Shown: positions 1-8,521, counted from the first letter of the stretch. The stretch: 64,000 nucleotides of DNA from Janthinobacterium sp. LM6 (GCF_002002885.1 NZ_CP019510.1:248001-312000); one strand, 5' to 3'. Translations and numbers: made by a program. The notes: generated from the letters alone by a model not told the origin.

Positions 1-60
1 GTGGGCAAGCCGGAATTTGCCGAACTGCATAAACTGCTCGAAACAGCCATCGCCGGTTAA
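1..60 (+). CDS. 3' end of an unidentified gene (partial)
   Basis: An open frame runs in from the left edge and ends with TAA at 58-60. Only the last 19 residues are visible (VGKPEFAELHKLLETAIAG), too few to assign a family. The window may start within the gene or, less likely, at its GTG. The stop codon touches the left arm of the palindromic element that follows. Confidence 0.4.
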   Translation: MGKPEFAELHKLLETAIAG

Positions 61-179
61 ACGTCTCACATAAGCTGCTGCGCGTCGCGATTTGCAGCCT
101 GCGATGCTCACTGTGCTCAAGCACAGTTCCGCTTCTCTGCCGCAACTCGCTTCCGCTCGCTACGCTTCTGTGAGACGTT
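60..179. repeat. Nested palindromic element, copy 1
   Basis: The ends are an 11-bp perfect inverted repeat, AACGTCTCACA (60-70) and TGTGAGACGTT (169-179). The centre is a hairpin, ACTGTGC (110-116) / GCACAGT (121-127), with loop TCAA. The element starts on the last base of the upstream stop codon. Its layout matches two other elements in the window (9331-9492 and 21117-21270), all with a GTG-(G)CTC-type core. It fills most of the 61-277 gap; nothing else is evident there except a ribosome-binding-like AAGG before 278. Confidence 0.7.
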
Positions 180-277
180 AAAGGCGGGAGAACACCGCAC
201 AAAACCTTGTTGCCAAGCGTTGTCAATCTGTTATAACCTTCCCAGGCGTGATCCCACTCACCTCGTGAAGGCCAGCC

Positions 278-868
278 GTGTCCCCAGCCGCCCAATCGCT
301 CGACCCGCAGCAACTGAAAACCTGGCTGCTCGCCGCCGGCAACAAGGACGCCACCGCGTTCCGCCAGCTATATAACTCCACCTCATCGAAACTGTTTGGC
401 TTCGCGCTGCGTATATTGCATAAGCAAGAGCTCGCTGAAGAAGCCTTGCAAGAGGGGTTCGTCGCCATCTGGAACAACGCCGCCGCTTACCAGAGCCATC
501 TGGCGGCGCCGATGACCTGGATGGCCACCATCGTGCGCAACAAGGCGTTCGATGTGCTGCGGCGCAGCGACGATACCGTGGAAATCGATGCCGAACAGTT
601 TGATAGCGAAGTCATGAATGCACTCCGGGATCCCCAGGCCACGCCGATCGAGTCGCTGCAACTGAGCGGTGACGCCAAGGCGCTGGCGTTTTGCATGTCC
701 GCCCTGGAAGGGCTGCACCGGCAGGTGGTCGCCCTGGCGTTCTATCACGACCTGTCGCACAGTGAAGTGGCGCAGCAGATGTCGCTGCCGATCGGCACCG
801 TGAAGACGTGGATACGCCGCAGCCTGGAACGGCTGCGCACGTGCCTGGCGAAACGGGAGGCATCATGA
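278..868 (+). CDS. ECF-type RNA polymerase sigma factor
   Basis: A 196-residue sigma-70 family factor of the extracytoplasmic-function class, which directs RNA polymerase to a small set of stress promoters. Region 2 lies at about residues 25-95 (FRQLYNSTSSKLFGFALRIL, then TWMATIVRNKAFDVLRR). Region 4, with its helix-turn-helix, is at about 130-190 (LSHSEVAQQMSLPIGTVKTW). The start is a GTG with AAGG about six bases upstream. The stop overlaps the start of the anti-sigma gene (ATGA, 865-868), so the two are translationally coupled. The pairing with an RskA-type partner suggests a SigK-like group. The inducing signal and target promoters cannot be read from the sequence. Confidence 0.93.
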   Translation: MSPAAQSLDPQQLKTWLLAAGNKDATAFRQLYNSTSSKLFGFALRILHKQELAEEALQEGFVAIWNNAAAYQSHLAAPMTWMATIVRNKAFDVLRRSDDTVEIDAEQFDSEVMNALRDPQATPIESLQLSGDAKALAFCMSALEGLHRQVVALAFYHDLSHSEVAQQMSLPIGTVKTWIRRSLERLRTCLAKREAS

Positions 869-1560
869 ATATCCGCGGCAATGACGCGCTGCGCCAGAAA
901 CTGGCGTCCGAATACGTGCTGGGCACCCTGAAAGGGGGCGCGCGGCGGCGTTTCGAAGGCTGGCTGCACAACGACGCCGATTTGCGCAATATCACCGCCG
1001 AATGGCGCCAGCGCCTGGAACCGATGGCGGAATTCGCCACGCCCGTGGCGCCGCCCAAGCGCGTGTGGCAGCAGATCGAGCAGCGCCTGCACCTGCGTCC
1101 GCAGGGCGGCTGGGCGTTGTGGCGCGATGCGCTGTCGTTCTGGCGTGGCCTGGGCATGGCGTCGAGCGCCATCGCCGCCTTGCTGGTGATCGTCTTGGCC
1201 ACGCGCGTGATGGAGGCGCCGCAGATCAGCTATGTGGCCAGCCTGACGGACGAAAAAGCGCAAACGGCCCTGCTGCTGACGGCCGACAGCCGCCACGGCG
1301 CGCTCGAAGTGCGCATGGTGGGCAACGCGCCCGTGCCAAGTGATAAGGATCTGGAACTGTGGGCCGTGCCGAAGAACGGCAACCCGCGCTCCTTGGGCTT
1401 GCTGGCCGACAAGGGCAATATAAAACTGGCCCTGTCGCAGCGCGCCCTCGGCAACGACGTGGCCTTGCTGGCCGTTACCCTGGAACCGAAAGGCGGTTCG
1501 CCGGATCCGAACGGACCGACGGGACCGATTCTCTACAAAGGTAACTGGGTGAAAATTTAA
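865..1560 (+). CDS. RskA-family anti-sigma factor
   Basis: A 231-residue membrane-anchored anti-sigma factor. The N-terminal cytoplasmic part (about 1-90) carries the short anti-sigma region, LASEYVLGTLKGGARRRFEGW. One membrane helix follows (about 95-118, AIAALLVIVLA). The periplasmic C-terminal RskA domain is shown by LELWAVPKNGNPRSLGLL and by the closing GGSPDPNGPTGPILYKG. It probably holds the sigma factor encoded just upstream inactive until a periplasmic signal acts. The ATG at 865 overlaps the sigma stop and is preferred over in-frame starts inside the sigma gene. A REP-like repeat follows 17 bases after the stop. Confidence 0.92.
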   Translation: MNIRGNDALRQKLASEYVLGTLKGGARRRFEGWLHNDADLRNITAEWRQRLEPMAEFATPVAPPKRVWQQIEQRLHLRPQGGWALWRDALSFWRGLGMASSAIAALLVIVLATRVMEAPQISYVASLTDEKAQTALLLTADSRHGALEVRMVGNAPVPSDKDLELWAVPKNGNPRSLGLLADKGNIKLALSQRALGNDVALLAVTLEPKGGSPDPNGPTGPILYKGNWVKI

Positions 1561-1577
1561 CCCGAAGGCAAAAATCC

Positions 1578-1604
1578 GGGGTCTGACCCGTCGGGTCTGA
1601 CCCC
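1578..1604. repeat. 27-bp GGGTCNGACCC double palindrome, copy 1
   Basis: Two arms, GGGGTCTGACCC (1578-1589) and GGGTCTGACCCC (1593-1604), are separated by GTC. Each arm is itself a near palindrome. The copy lies in the short gap between two convergent genes, so it could act as a bidirectional terminator. Three further copies are at 32838, 32936 and 37604, always 27 bp with a 3-base centre. Confidence 0.8.
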
Positions 1605-1628
1605 AGCAGTTGATTTGGGTTGCTTACC

Positions 1629-2051
1629 TTACTTTGGGTAAAGAATCATCTGCGTGCAGCGGAACAGGGCAATCGTCTTGCCCGTTTCCTTGCTTTTCAC
1701 TACGGCATCCCACACTTGCGTGTTGCGGCCCTTGTGCTCAACCTTGGCCGTGCAGGTGAGCGTGCCTTCGCGGGCCGTGCCCAGGTGGTTCGATTTCAGC
1801 TCGATGGTCGTAAAATTGCTCGCGCCTTCGGGCAGGTTGACGATGCAGCCATAGCCGGAAGCCGTGTCGGCCAGGGTCACCACGCTGCCCGCGTGCAGGT
1901 AGCCGTTCGGCGCCAGCAAGTGCGGCAGCACGGGCAATTCCGCCGTCAGCTGGCCGTCGCCCACTGCCGTGATGACGATGCCCAGGTGGCCGGGCAGGCG
2001 GCCGGTGCCGCGTTCATTCAACATTGCTACGGTGATGTCGGGATTGCTCAT
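1629..2051 (-). CDS. PaaI-family hotdog thioesterase
   Basis: A 140-residue single-domain hotdog-fold protein of the PaaI/YbgC-like acyl-CoA thioesterase group. Such enzymes hydrolyse aromatic or short-chain acyl-CoA in the cytoplasm. The family signature LHAGSVVTLADTASGYG spans about residues 54-70, with the G-H-L-G segment before it (GHLGIVITAVGDGQLTAELP). Length is normal for the family. It is convergent with the anti-sigma gene and stands alone; the substrate cannot be predicted from sequence. Confidence 0.88.
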   Translation of the reverse strand: MSNPDITVAMLNERGTGRLPGHLGIVITAVGDGQLTAELPVLPHLLAPNGYLHAGSVVTLADTASGYGCIVNLPEGASNFTTIELKSNHLGTAREGTLTCTAKVEHKGRNTQVWDAVVKSKETGKTIALFRCTQMILYPK

Positions 2052-2140
2052 GCTGGTCCTTGTGCGGGTGAATCCGGACAGCGGATCTGCCGGAAAATAC
2101 TATGATGATAGCAACTTTCCCCGCAACGGTCTGACCGCAG

Positions 2141-3298
2141 CTATTTTTTGCCACGCCGCCGTTTCCACCACACCAGCGTCCCCGTCAGCAGGAACAGCAA
2201 GGGCATCAAACCGAAGACGGTAATGAAGACGCGCCCGGCCACGCCGAACGCCTGGCCCGAATGCAGGGGAAATTGCCAGCCGAGGAAAACATCGCCGGCC
2301 GGCGCCCGCAAGGGATCGCGTATGCGCAGGGGCAAGCCGCTGCGCGCGTCCAGGGTGATGCGCGTGGCGCCGTCGCCGTGGGCGATTTCGCCGGGCTGGC
2401 GCACGCGCACGTCATACGGCTGGTCTTTCCTGGCCGGCAGCACGATGCGCGACACGCGCGCCTGCGGATACAGCAGCTGCGCGGCGGCCATGGCCTGGCC
2501 CGCATCGAGCACGGTGCCGTCCCGCGCCACATTTTTCAATTTTGCCGTATCCGGCACCGTCGACACCAGGTCCACCAGCGGCACGATCAATTGCGGCAAA
2601 TTGAAATAGATGCCGGAAAAGGCCAGCACAGCCAGCACGGGCGCGGCAAAAAAGCCCGCCGCCTTGTGAAACGTGTAATTAAAACGGGGCCAGGAGCCGC
2701 CATGCGACACCGTCAGCGCGCGCTTGATCGCCGTCCACTGCAGGCGCGGCCACCACAGGTAGATGCCGCTCAGCGCCATCAGCAGCAGCATCACGCCCGA
2801 GATACCCGTAATGGTCTTGCCCGCGTCGCCGGACAATACATAGCGGTGCAAATGAAACATGCCCGACATCAGCAATGGGCGCGTGAGGCCGAAACGGCCC
2901 CAGTCGCGCTCGCCTTTCACTTGCAAGGTGTAGGGGTCGACCATCACCTGGCGCACGATGGCCTGGCTGAAGGGCGACGGCTTGCCGGCCTGGCGGTACG
3001 ACGCCACGTACACGTCGCGCGCATCGGCGGGCGGATTGATCTGCGAAGGCTGGCCGTAGGCAGGGTCGGCAGTCAGCTGGTCCACCACCGCTTGCAGCGT
3101 GCGCGGCGTCACCTGGAACACCTGGCCGGGCGCGGGCGTGCTCGCCTGCAACAAATTCGGATTCAGATACGCGTCGAGTTCCGGCATCCAGGCGATGGCG
3201 GACCCCGTCAAGCCCAGCAGGACGAACAGGGCGCCGAACCACAGGCCCACGTACAGGTGCAGTTTGCTGAGCAACCACTTGATCGGGCGTCGGGACAT
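2141..3298 (-). CDS. PepSY-associated membrane protein (PiuB/FsrB-like)
   Basis: A 385-residue inner-membrane protein of the PepSY-TM family, which is linked to iron uptake and siderophore-iron reduction. The N-terminal helix HLYVGLWFGALFVLLGLTG carries the typical early histidine. Further helices sit near residues 185-205, 235-255 and 355-377, with PepSY-like periplasmic segments between. The protein ends in a basic tail (KRRRGKK). The ATG at 3298 (MSRRPIKWLL) is chosen because the family starts shortly before the first helix; the frame stays open to about 3484, so a longer form is possible. It is divergent from the YbhB-like gene. No Fur box was seen upstream. Confidence 0.85.
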   Translation of the reverse strand: MSRRPIKWLLSKLHLYVGLWFGALFVLLGLTGSAIAWMPELDAYLNPNLLQASTPAPGQVFQVTPRTLQAVVDQLTADPAYGQPSQINPPADARDVYVASYRQAGKPSPFSQAIVRQVMVDPYTLQVKGERDWGRFGLTRPLLMSGMFHLHRYVLSGDAGKTITGISGVMLLLMALSGIYLWWPRLQWTAIKRALTVSHGGSWPRFNYTFHKAAGFFAAPVLAVLAFSGIYFNLPQLIVPLVDLVSTVPDTAKLKNVARDGTVLDAGQAMAAAQLLYPQARVSRIVLPARKDQPYDVRVRQPGEIAHGDGATRITLDARSGLPLRIRDPLRAPAGDVFLGWQFPLHSGQAFGVAGRVFITVFGLMPLLFLLTGTLVWWKRRRGKK

Positions 3299-3513
3299 GG
3301 AAACTTTAGGAAATTTGGGCTGCGAAACGATAGCATGAAAGCCCCGCAGAGAAAAACATGCGCGGTCAGAAATCGGCAAACCACACAACACGCTCATGCG
3401 AACGTCGAAATCACGCAAAAACGAGCGTTTCAGCACCATCAGCGAGCGCATCGGCGTCGCGGGTAAATATTGCACGGCATACACTTTCCCCTATACTTAT
3501 CGAAAGGAAAACC

Positions 3514-4059
3514 ATGACTACCTCCCGCCTCCTCGCCGCCACCTTGGGCCTCGCTCTGCACCTGGGCGCCCACGCCGCCGATTTCACGGTCTCCAGCAGC
3601 GACATCGCCCCCGGCCAGAGCCTGGCGAGCGCGCAAGTATTCCAGGGCTTCGGCTGCACGGGCGGCAACCTGTCGCCGCAATTATCATGGAGCAATGCCC
3701 CGGCCGGGACGAAAAGCTATGCCATCACCTTGTACGACCCGGACGCGCCCACGGGCAGCGGCTGGTGGCACTGGAGCGTGTTCAACGTGCCGACCAGCAC
3801 CACGTCCTTGCCTGCGGGAACGACAACGTCCACCTTGCCGGCCGGCGCCGTGCAAGGACGCAACGATTACGGCGACAGCGCCTACGGCGGCGCCTGCCCA
3901 CCACCGGGCGACCAGGCGCACCGCTACCAGCTCACGGTCTGGGCCCTGAAAACAGACAAGCTGCCGCTGGACCAGCACGCCAGCGGCGCCATGCTCGGCT
4001 ACATGCTCAACGCCAACGCGCTGGGCAAGGCACAGCTGACGGGACTGTATGGCAGATGA
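3514..4059 (+). CDS. YbhB/YbcL family (PEBP-like) protein
   Basis: A 181-residue phosphatidylethanolamine-binding-protein family member, with a signal peptide (about 1-21, ending AHA) and therefore probably periplasmic. The PEBP ligand pocket signature is seen as LYDPDAPTGSGWWHWSVFN, and the second block as YGGACPPPGDQAHRYQLTVWAL. Bacterial members have no settled function. The ATG at 3514 is preceded by GAAAGGAAAAC, a fair ribosome-binding site. The 3' end overlaps the AraC regulator by 11 bases, so the two are probably co-translated. Confidence 0.9.
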   Translation: MTTSRLLAATLGLALHLGAHAADFTVSSSDIAPGQSLASAQVFQGFGCTGGNLSPQLSWSNAPAGTKSYAITLYDPDAPTGSGWWHWSVFNVPTSTTSLPAGTTTSTLPAGAVQGRNDYGDSAYGGACPPPGDQAHRYQLTVWALKTDKLPLDQHASGAMLGYMLNANALGKAQLTGLYGR

Positions 4060-4870
4060 GATGGAAGCGGTGGCCCTGAGCGAGCTGCGCATCGCCCACG
4101 GCACCATCGAGGCGCGCCGCGCGCAAAACCTGCGCCGCGTGCCCGTCTTCCAGAGCGCCCTGTGCCGCGTGCGGCAAGGAACGAAATTGCTGGAATGGGG
4201 CACGCGCCAGGCGCGCGCCGGCACGCACGATGTGGTGCTGATGCCGGCCGGGCAGGAACTGGGCGTGGCCAACCTGCCCGGCGCGCAAGGCTACCGGGCC
4301 GAAGTGCTGAGTTTTTCGCCGGCCCTGATCGCCCGTTTCCGCGCGCGCCATGGCGGCCTCGTCGACAACCAGCTGCGCCAGGCGGCCACGGCCAGCCTGT
4401 GCGTGCCGCTCGATACCCACGCGGCGCTGGCCTGGGACCAGCTGACGGCCAGCCTGGCGGGCAGCACACCGCCCGCGCTGCTGGCGCATCAGGCGGAAGG
4501 CTTGCTGCTGGCCCTGGCACTGGGCGGCCATTGCGGCCCGCTGTTGCTGGACCGCCGCGATCCGCTGGCCGCGCGCGTGCAGCAAGTGCTGCTGCTGGAC
4601 CCGGGCGCCGACTGGAGCGTGGCCAAGGTTGCCAGCCACCTGCACCTGGGCGCCTCCACCCTGCGCCGCCAGCTGGCCCTGGAGCAGCGCCATTTCCGCG
4701 CCATCCTGGAAGACGTACGGCTGGGACTGGCCTTGCAGGAATTGCAATCTGGCATCTTACCCATCGGCGACATCGCGGCCGCCTGCGGCTACGCCTCGCC
4801 CTCGCGCTTCGCGGCCCGTTTCCGCCAGCACTATGGCCTGTCGCCGCGCGAGCTGCGCGCCACCTTGTAA
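4049..4870 (+). CDS. AraC-family transcriptional regulator
   Basis: A 273-residue regulator. The C-terminal AraC DNA-binding domain (about 180-270) has two helix-turn-helix units: WSVAKVASHLHLGASTLRRQ, and GDIAAACGYASPSRFAARFR with the hallmark FRQHYGLSPRELR. The N-terminal half is an AraC-N-like sensing domain with no identified ligand. Translation starts inside the 3' end of the YbhB-like gene, implying co-expression. A role in controlling the YbhB-like gene or the TonB receptor downstream is a guess from position only. Confidence 0.9.
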   Translation: MADEMEAVALSELRIAHGTIEARRAQNLRRVPVFQSALCRVRQGTKLLEWGTRQARAGTHDVVLMPAGQELGVANLPGAQGYRAEVLSFSPALIARFRARHGGLVDNQLRQAATASLCVPLDTHAALAWDQLTASLAGSTPPALLAHQAEGLLLALALGGHCGPLLLDRRDPLAARVQQVLLLDPGADWSVAKVASHLHLGASTLRRQLALEQRHFRAILEDVRLGLALQELQSGILPIGDIAAACGYASPSRFAARFRQHYGLSPRELRATL

Positions 4871-4937
4871 GTCCGCTCCAGCGCAAATGACGCAACAAGC
4901 GCTGACAAGGCGGCGATTTTCTTGCTACTATGCGCCC

Positions 4938-5276
4938 ATGTCTTCCCGCCAGCCATCCCGCAAGCCTTACCCGGCGTCCGCCCTCGCGCGCACGCCGTGG
5001 CAGCTGTGCGTGGCGCTGTTCAGTGCGCTGGCCCTCGTGTTCCTGCTGTCGACGGCCGCCTCGCACCTGCACAAGACGACGCTCGACGCGGAAGAGTGCG
5101 CGCTGTGCGCCACGGTCATCGACAAGGTGGCCGACATCGCCGTGCCGCCGGCCATCGCCGAGCCGCCCGCCCAGTTACTGCCCTACCGCTTGCTGGCCAT
5201 CGCGCCCGCCACCCTGGCGCCCGTCGCCGCCATCCTGCTGCCGCCCGTGCGCGGCCCGCCTGCCGCCTCGTTGTAG
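4938..5276 (+). CDS. DUF2946-like small membrane protein
   Basis: A 112-residue protein with a basic N-terminus, one clear membrane helix (about 21-42, LCVALFSALALVFLLSTA), then SHLHKTTLDAEECALC with a CxxC pair and nearby histidines. This matches the small DUF2946-type proteins sometimes found with TonB-dependent metal receptors. A proline/alanine-rich tail follows. It lies directly upstream of a TonB-dependent receptor on the same strand, so a shared metal-related role is plausible but not shown. A TACTAT hexamer just upstream could be a -10. Confidence 0.6.
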   Translation: MSSRQPSRKPYPASALARTPWQLCVALFSALALVFLLSTAASHLHKTTLDAEECALCATVIDKVADIAVPPAIAEPPAQLLPYRLLAIAPATLAPVAAILLPPVRGPPAASL

Positions 5277-5378
5277 TTCCCACGCTGTTTTTATCCTTTT
5301 TTCAGGCTGCACCGCCGCGCGCCGCGTTCTCCGCATGCGCGCCGGGCCGCCTGGCGTAGACTATTTTCGAGGTTCACC

Positions 5379-7550
5379 ATGCAACACACACCACGCCTGA
5401 GCGCGCTGTCGCTCGCCCTTGCCAGCCTGTTCAGCTTTTCCGCCCATGCCGCCGAGCCTGCGGATGCCAGCCCGGCAGCCTCCGGCACCGATGCTGCGCC
5501 GCAAGAGATGCAAAAAGTGGAAGTCACGTCCGCCCATTTGAAAAGCGCACGCATCGAGCTGTCGCCGAAAGTCGGCACCACCATCTACAGCATCGACAGC
5601 CACATGGTCGACATGCTGGGCCAGGGCGACAACACGCCGTTCAATGAAGTACTGCTGCGCCTGCCGGGCGTATCGCAGGATTCGAAGGGTTCCGGCGCCT
5701 TGCACGTGCGCGACGACCATGCCAACGTGCAATACCGCATCAATGGCGTGCAATTGCCCGAAAGCATCAGCGGCTTCGGCCAGTCGATCGACACGCGCTT
5801 GATCGACAAGACGGATTTCATGACAGGCGCCTTGCCGGCCCAGTTCGGCCTGCGCACGGCCGGCATCGTCGATATTGAAACGAAGGAAGGCGGCTTGAGC
5901 CCTGGCGGGCGCATCGGCATCATGGTCGGCAGCCACGATCACGTGGAGCCAAGTGCCGAATTTTTCGGCAGCGTGGGCAAGTTCAATTACTACCTGTCCG
6001 GCAGCTACCTGGGCAATTCCCTGGGCGTGGAAAACCCGCAGGCTACGCGCAGCGCCCTGCACGACAAGACGCGCCAGAACAAATCGTTCGGCAGCCTGTC
6101 GTATTTTCTCGATGACAACACGCGCCTGGGCGCCATGTTCGGCACGTATAACGGCCGCTTCCAGATCCCGAACAACCCGGACCAGGCACCGGGCTTCTCG
6201 CTGGCCGGCCACAGCGATGCGCAGGCGGGCACGTCCACCTTGCCGTCGTCGCAACTGAATGAAAACCAGCGCGAAGTGAACCGTTTTCTCGTGCTGTCGC
6301 TGCAAAAGAGCCTGGGCGACGTCAATTACCAGGTGTCGGCCTTCCACCAGTATTCGCAACTGCACTTCACGCCCGACGCCATTGGCGACCTGATCTACAA
6401 CGGCGTGGCCTCGGATGCGCGCCGCGCCAACAGCGCTTCCGGTGCCCAGTTCGACATCAGCTACAAGCTGCACCAGGACCACACCGTGCGCGCGGGCCTG
6501 GCCTACACGCGCCAGAAGACGACCAGCGACAATGCGGTGGCCGTGTTCCCGAGTATTGACGGGGCGCAAACCGCCACCACGCCGGTCAGCATTCTGGACA
6601 ACAGCGGCAAGACGGGCACCCTGGCCAGTGTCTACCTGCAGGATGAATGGCACATCAGCAAGCCTTTGACCCTGAACTATGGCGCCCGCTTCGACAAGGT
6701 CTCGGCCTACACGAACGAGCAGCAATGGAGTCCGCGCGTGAATCTGGCGTACCAGATCGCGCCGGGCACGGCCCTGCACGCGGGCTATTCGCGCTACTTC
6801 ACGCCGCCGCCGCAGGAACTGGCCGCGCAGGGCAGTATCGACCTGTACGCGAACACGACGAATGCGCCGGAAATCGGCCAGTCCGACAACGTCAAGGCCG
6901 AGCGCACGCACTACTATGACGTGGGCATCAGCCACCAGGTCAATTCAAAACTGACACTGACGGCCGATGTGTACTATAAAAAGATCAACAACCTGCTCGA
7001 CGAAGGCCAGTTCGGCCAGGCATTGATCCTGACCCCGTTCAACTATGCGGACGGCTACGCCAAGGGCCTGGAATTGTCCGCCATCTACAGCGAGAAAAAC
7101 TGGGGCCTGTTCCTCAACGCCAGCACGCAAAAGGCGCAGGGCCGCAACATCAATTCGGGCCAAGCCCTGTTTGGCGCCGATGAGTTGAACTACATCAGCA
7201 AGAACTATGTCTACCTCGATCATGACCAGAAATACACGCTGTCCGGTGGCGGCCACTATCACTTCGGCGATTCGCAAGTGAGCGCTGACTTCCTCTACGG
7301 CAGCGGCCTGCGCATGACACCGGATGGCGACGCACCGAATTCCGGCCATTTGCCGAGTTACTTCACCGTCAACACGGCGCTCACGCACACGTGGAAAAAC
7401 ACGCCGCTCGGCAAGGTGGAAGGACGTTTGGCCCTGATCAACCTGTTCGACAAGTCCTACCTGCTGCGCGACGGTTCCGGCGTGGGCGTGGGAGCGCCGC
7501 AGTATGGCGCCCGCCGCAGTTTCTACGCTGGCCTGTCCACAAGCTTCTAA
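5379..7550 (+). CDS. TonB-dependent outer-membrane receptor
   Basis: A 723-residue outer-membrane receptor. It has a signal peptide (about 1-25, ending SAHA), a short linker, then a TonB-box-like stretch at MQKVEVTS. The plug domain covers about 55-175 (NEVLLRLPGVSQDSKGSGALHV, and YRINGVQLPE). A 22-strand beta-barrel follows, ending in the aromatic residue F (GLSTSF). The late motif GLELSAIY and terminal strand ARRSFYAGLSTSF are typical. The ligand is not evident. The DUF2946-like neighbour weakly suggests a metal chelate, but no Fur box was found upstream. A 12-bp stem-loop follows the stop. Confidence 0.93.
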   Translation: MQHTPRLSALSLALASLFSFSAHAAEPADASPAASGTDAAPQEMQKVEVTSAHLKSARIELSPKVGTTIYSIDSHMVDMLGQGDNTPFNEVLLRLPGVSQDSKGSGALHVRDDHANVQYRINGVQLPESISGFGQSIDTRLIDKTDFMTGALPAQFGLRTAGIVDIETKEGGLSPGGRIGIMVGSHDHVEPSAEFFGSVGKFNYYLSGSYLGNSLGVENPQATRSALHDKTRQNKSFGSLSYFLDDNTRLGAMFGTYNGRFQIPNNPDQAPGFSLAGHSDAQAGTSTLPSSQLNENQREVNRFLVLSLQKSLGDVNYQVSAFHQYSQLHFTPDAIGDLIYNGVASDARRANSASGAQFDISYKLHQDHTVRAGLAYTRQKTTSDNAVAVFPSIDGAQTATTPVSILDNSGKTGTLASVYLQDEWHISKPLTLNYGARFDKVSAYTNEQQWSPRVNLAYQIAPGTALHAGYSRYFTPPPQELAAQGSIDLYANTTNAPEIGQSDNVKAERTHYYDVGISHQVNSKLTLTADVYYKKINNLLDEGQFGQALILTPFNYADGYAKGLELSAIYSEKNWGLFLNASTQKAQGRNINSGQALFGADELNYISKNYVYLDHDQKYTLSGGGHYHFGDSQVSADFLYGSGLRMTPDGDAPNSGHLPSYFTVNTALTHTWKNTPLGKVEGRLALINLFDKSYLLRDGSGVGVGAPQYGARRSFYAGLSTSF

Positions 7551-7564
7551 AAGTTACGCGCGAA

Positions 7565-7596
7565 GACAGCGGCAGGGAGCAACGCCTGCCGCTGTC
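7565..7596 (+). terminator. Stem-loop after the TonB receptor
   Basis: A 12-bp perfect stem, GACAGCGGCAGG (7565-7576) / CCTGCCGCTGTC (7585-7596), with an 8-base loop starts 14 bases after the receptor stop. No T-run follows, so it is either a weak terminator or an mRNA 3'-stabilising hairpin. Confidence 0.6.
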
Positions 7597-7642
7597 GGTT
7601 GCCGTTGAGAAACGATCTCGTGACGTCTATCGGGATGCTGTT

Positions 7643-8137
7643 TTAATGGGGAATATCGGCGATGGGTAGCAGCATGGTCAGCGGATCGTCGGGGAGGGGC
7701 GTAAAACCATACTGTTGATAAAACTGCATGCCTTGCGGCTCTTTGGCATCGACAAACAGGGCAAAGCCGCCCACCTCCGCTGCGACCGATTGCACGCGCT
7801 TCATGGCCGCGACCAGCAGCAATGCGCCAAAGCCGCGACGCTGATGCCGCTGCGCGACAGCAAGCCGCGCCAAGGTAAAGCCGGGTACGTTGCTGGGCAA
7901 CTTCTTCATCATGGCGACGGGAATAGCCTCCCTGGGGGTCATGCTACGAATCGCCAATGAAAAATAGCCAATAATTTCCGTAGGATCAGCCTCATCGACC
8001 AGCACGAACGTGCGCGATGCGCCATGCCGCTGATGCTGCCTTGCTGTTGTCTGCAACCACGTATCCAATACCGGTGTACCGCAACGAAACCTTGTTACAT
8101 CATGTATTGCTTTCAGTACTGTCACGAAGTACGCCAT
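7643..8137 (-). CDS. GNAT acetyltransferase toxin (TacT-like)
   Basis: A 164-residue GNAT-fold acetyltransferase of the TacT/AtaT type, which acetylates charged tRNA and blocks translation. The N-terminal FRCGTPVLDTWLQTTARQHQRHGASRTFVL is family-typical. The acetyl-CoA loop appears as LARLAVAQRHQRRGFGALLL and the probable catalytic tyrosine lies in FYQQYGF. The start at 8137 overlaps the antitoxin gene by 38 bases, matching the usual antitoxin-first, toxin-second order. Toxicity and target tRNA are inferred from family only. Confidence 0.88.
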   Translation of the reverse strand: MAYFVTVLKAIHDVTRFRCGTPVLDTWLQTTARQHQRHGASRTFVLVDEADPTEIIGYFSLAIRSMTPREAIPVAMMKKLPSNVPGFTLARLAVAQRHQRRGFGALLLVAAMKRVQSVAAEVGGFALFVDAKEPQGMQFYQQYGFTPLPDDPLTMLLPIADIPH

Positions 8138-8411
8138 TCTCTACTTTCTGTGCATAATTTTCAAAAGCCTTCGTCAAAGCCGCATTCGGCCCCTGCGGGT
8201 TTTCCAGCAAATCGATCATCATGGCGGCGTCGCGACGGGAATAGCGGATCAGGTATTCGCGATCGATGATCATTTCCGCCTTTTCCAATGCAGCTTGCAC
8301 GAGGAATTGATTCAAGGTAGCGCCGGTCAGCTCAGCCGCTTCTTGAAGTTTCTCGGCAATCGAGCCGGAAACCCTGGCCGTAATACGGCCGCGTTCTTCA
8401 GTCGCACTCAT
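8100..8411 (-). CDS. DUF1778 ribbon-helix-helix antitoxin (TacA-like)
   Basis: A 103-residue DUF1778 protein. The N-terminal ribbon-helix-helix is ERGRITARVSGSIAEKLQEA, followed by AAELTGATLNQFLVQAALEKA. The C-terminal half is the flexible part that wraps the GNAT toxin. It is transcribed first and overlaps the toxin by 38 bases. Known relatives bind their own promoter with the toxin. The inverted repeats at 8455-8521, just upstream, fit such autoregulation. Confidence 0.9.
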   Translation of the reverse strand: MSATEERGRITARVSGSIAEKLQEAAELTGATLNQFLVQAALEKAEMIIDREYLIRYSRRDAAMMIDLLENPQGPNAALTKAFENYAQKVENGVLRDSTESNT

Positions 8412-8454
8412 TATTTAGCTCGTGTCGTCGGGTTGGTTCGGGTGTCGTCGGATA

Positions 8455-8521
8455 TCACTATGAGCATAGCACATGGCGGAGATAAAATAAGCCATAGTGG
8501 AGACAAAATGTCACCACTATG
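8455..8521 (-). promoter_or_regulatory. Operator-like repeat array upstream of the TA pair
   Basis: Contains CACTATG/CATAGTG three times (8456-8462, 8493-8499, 8515-8521). The last two form an inverted repeat with 12-base arms (8493-8504 and 8510-8521, one mismatch) around AAAAT. GGAGATAAAAT and GGAGACAAAAT are repeated in direct orientation. The array lies upstream of the antitoxin start and reaches the end of ung. It is a likely binding region for the toxin-antitoxin complex. Confidence 0.6.

Noticed and set aside
3299-3484. N-terminal extension of the PepSY protein
   Set aside because: The extra residues have no membrane or PepSY character and the first helix starts shortly after the ATG at 3298.
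8455-8521. Repeats upstream of the toxin-antitoxin pair as a CRISPR remnant
   Set aside because: Repeat units are short and palindromic without regular spacers; an operator fits better.
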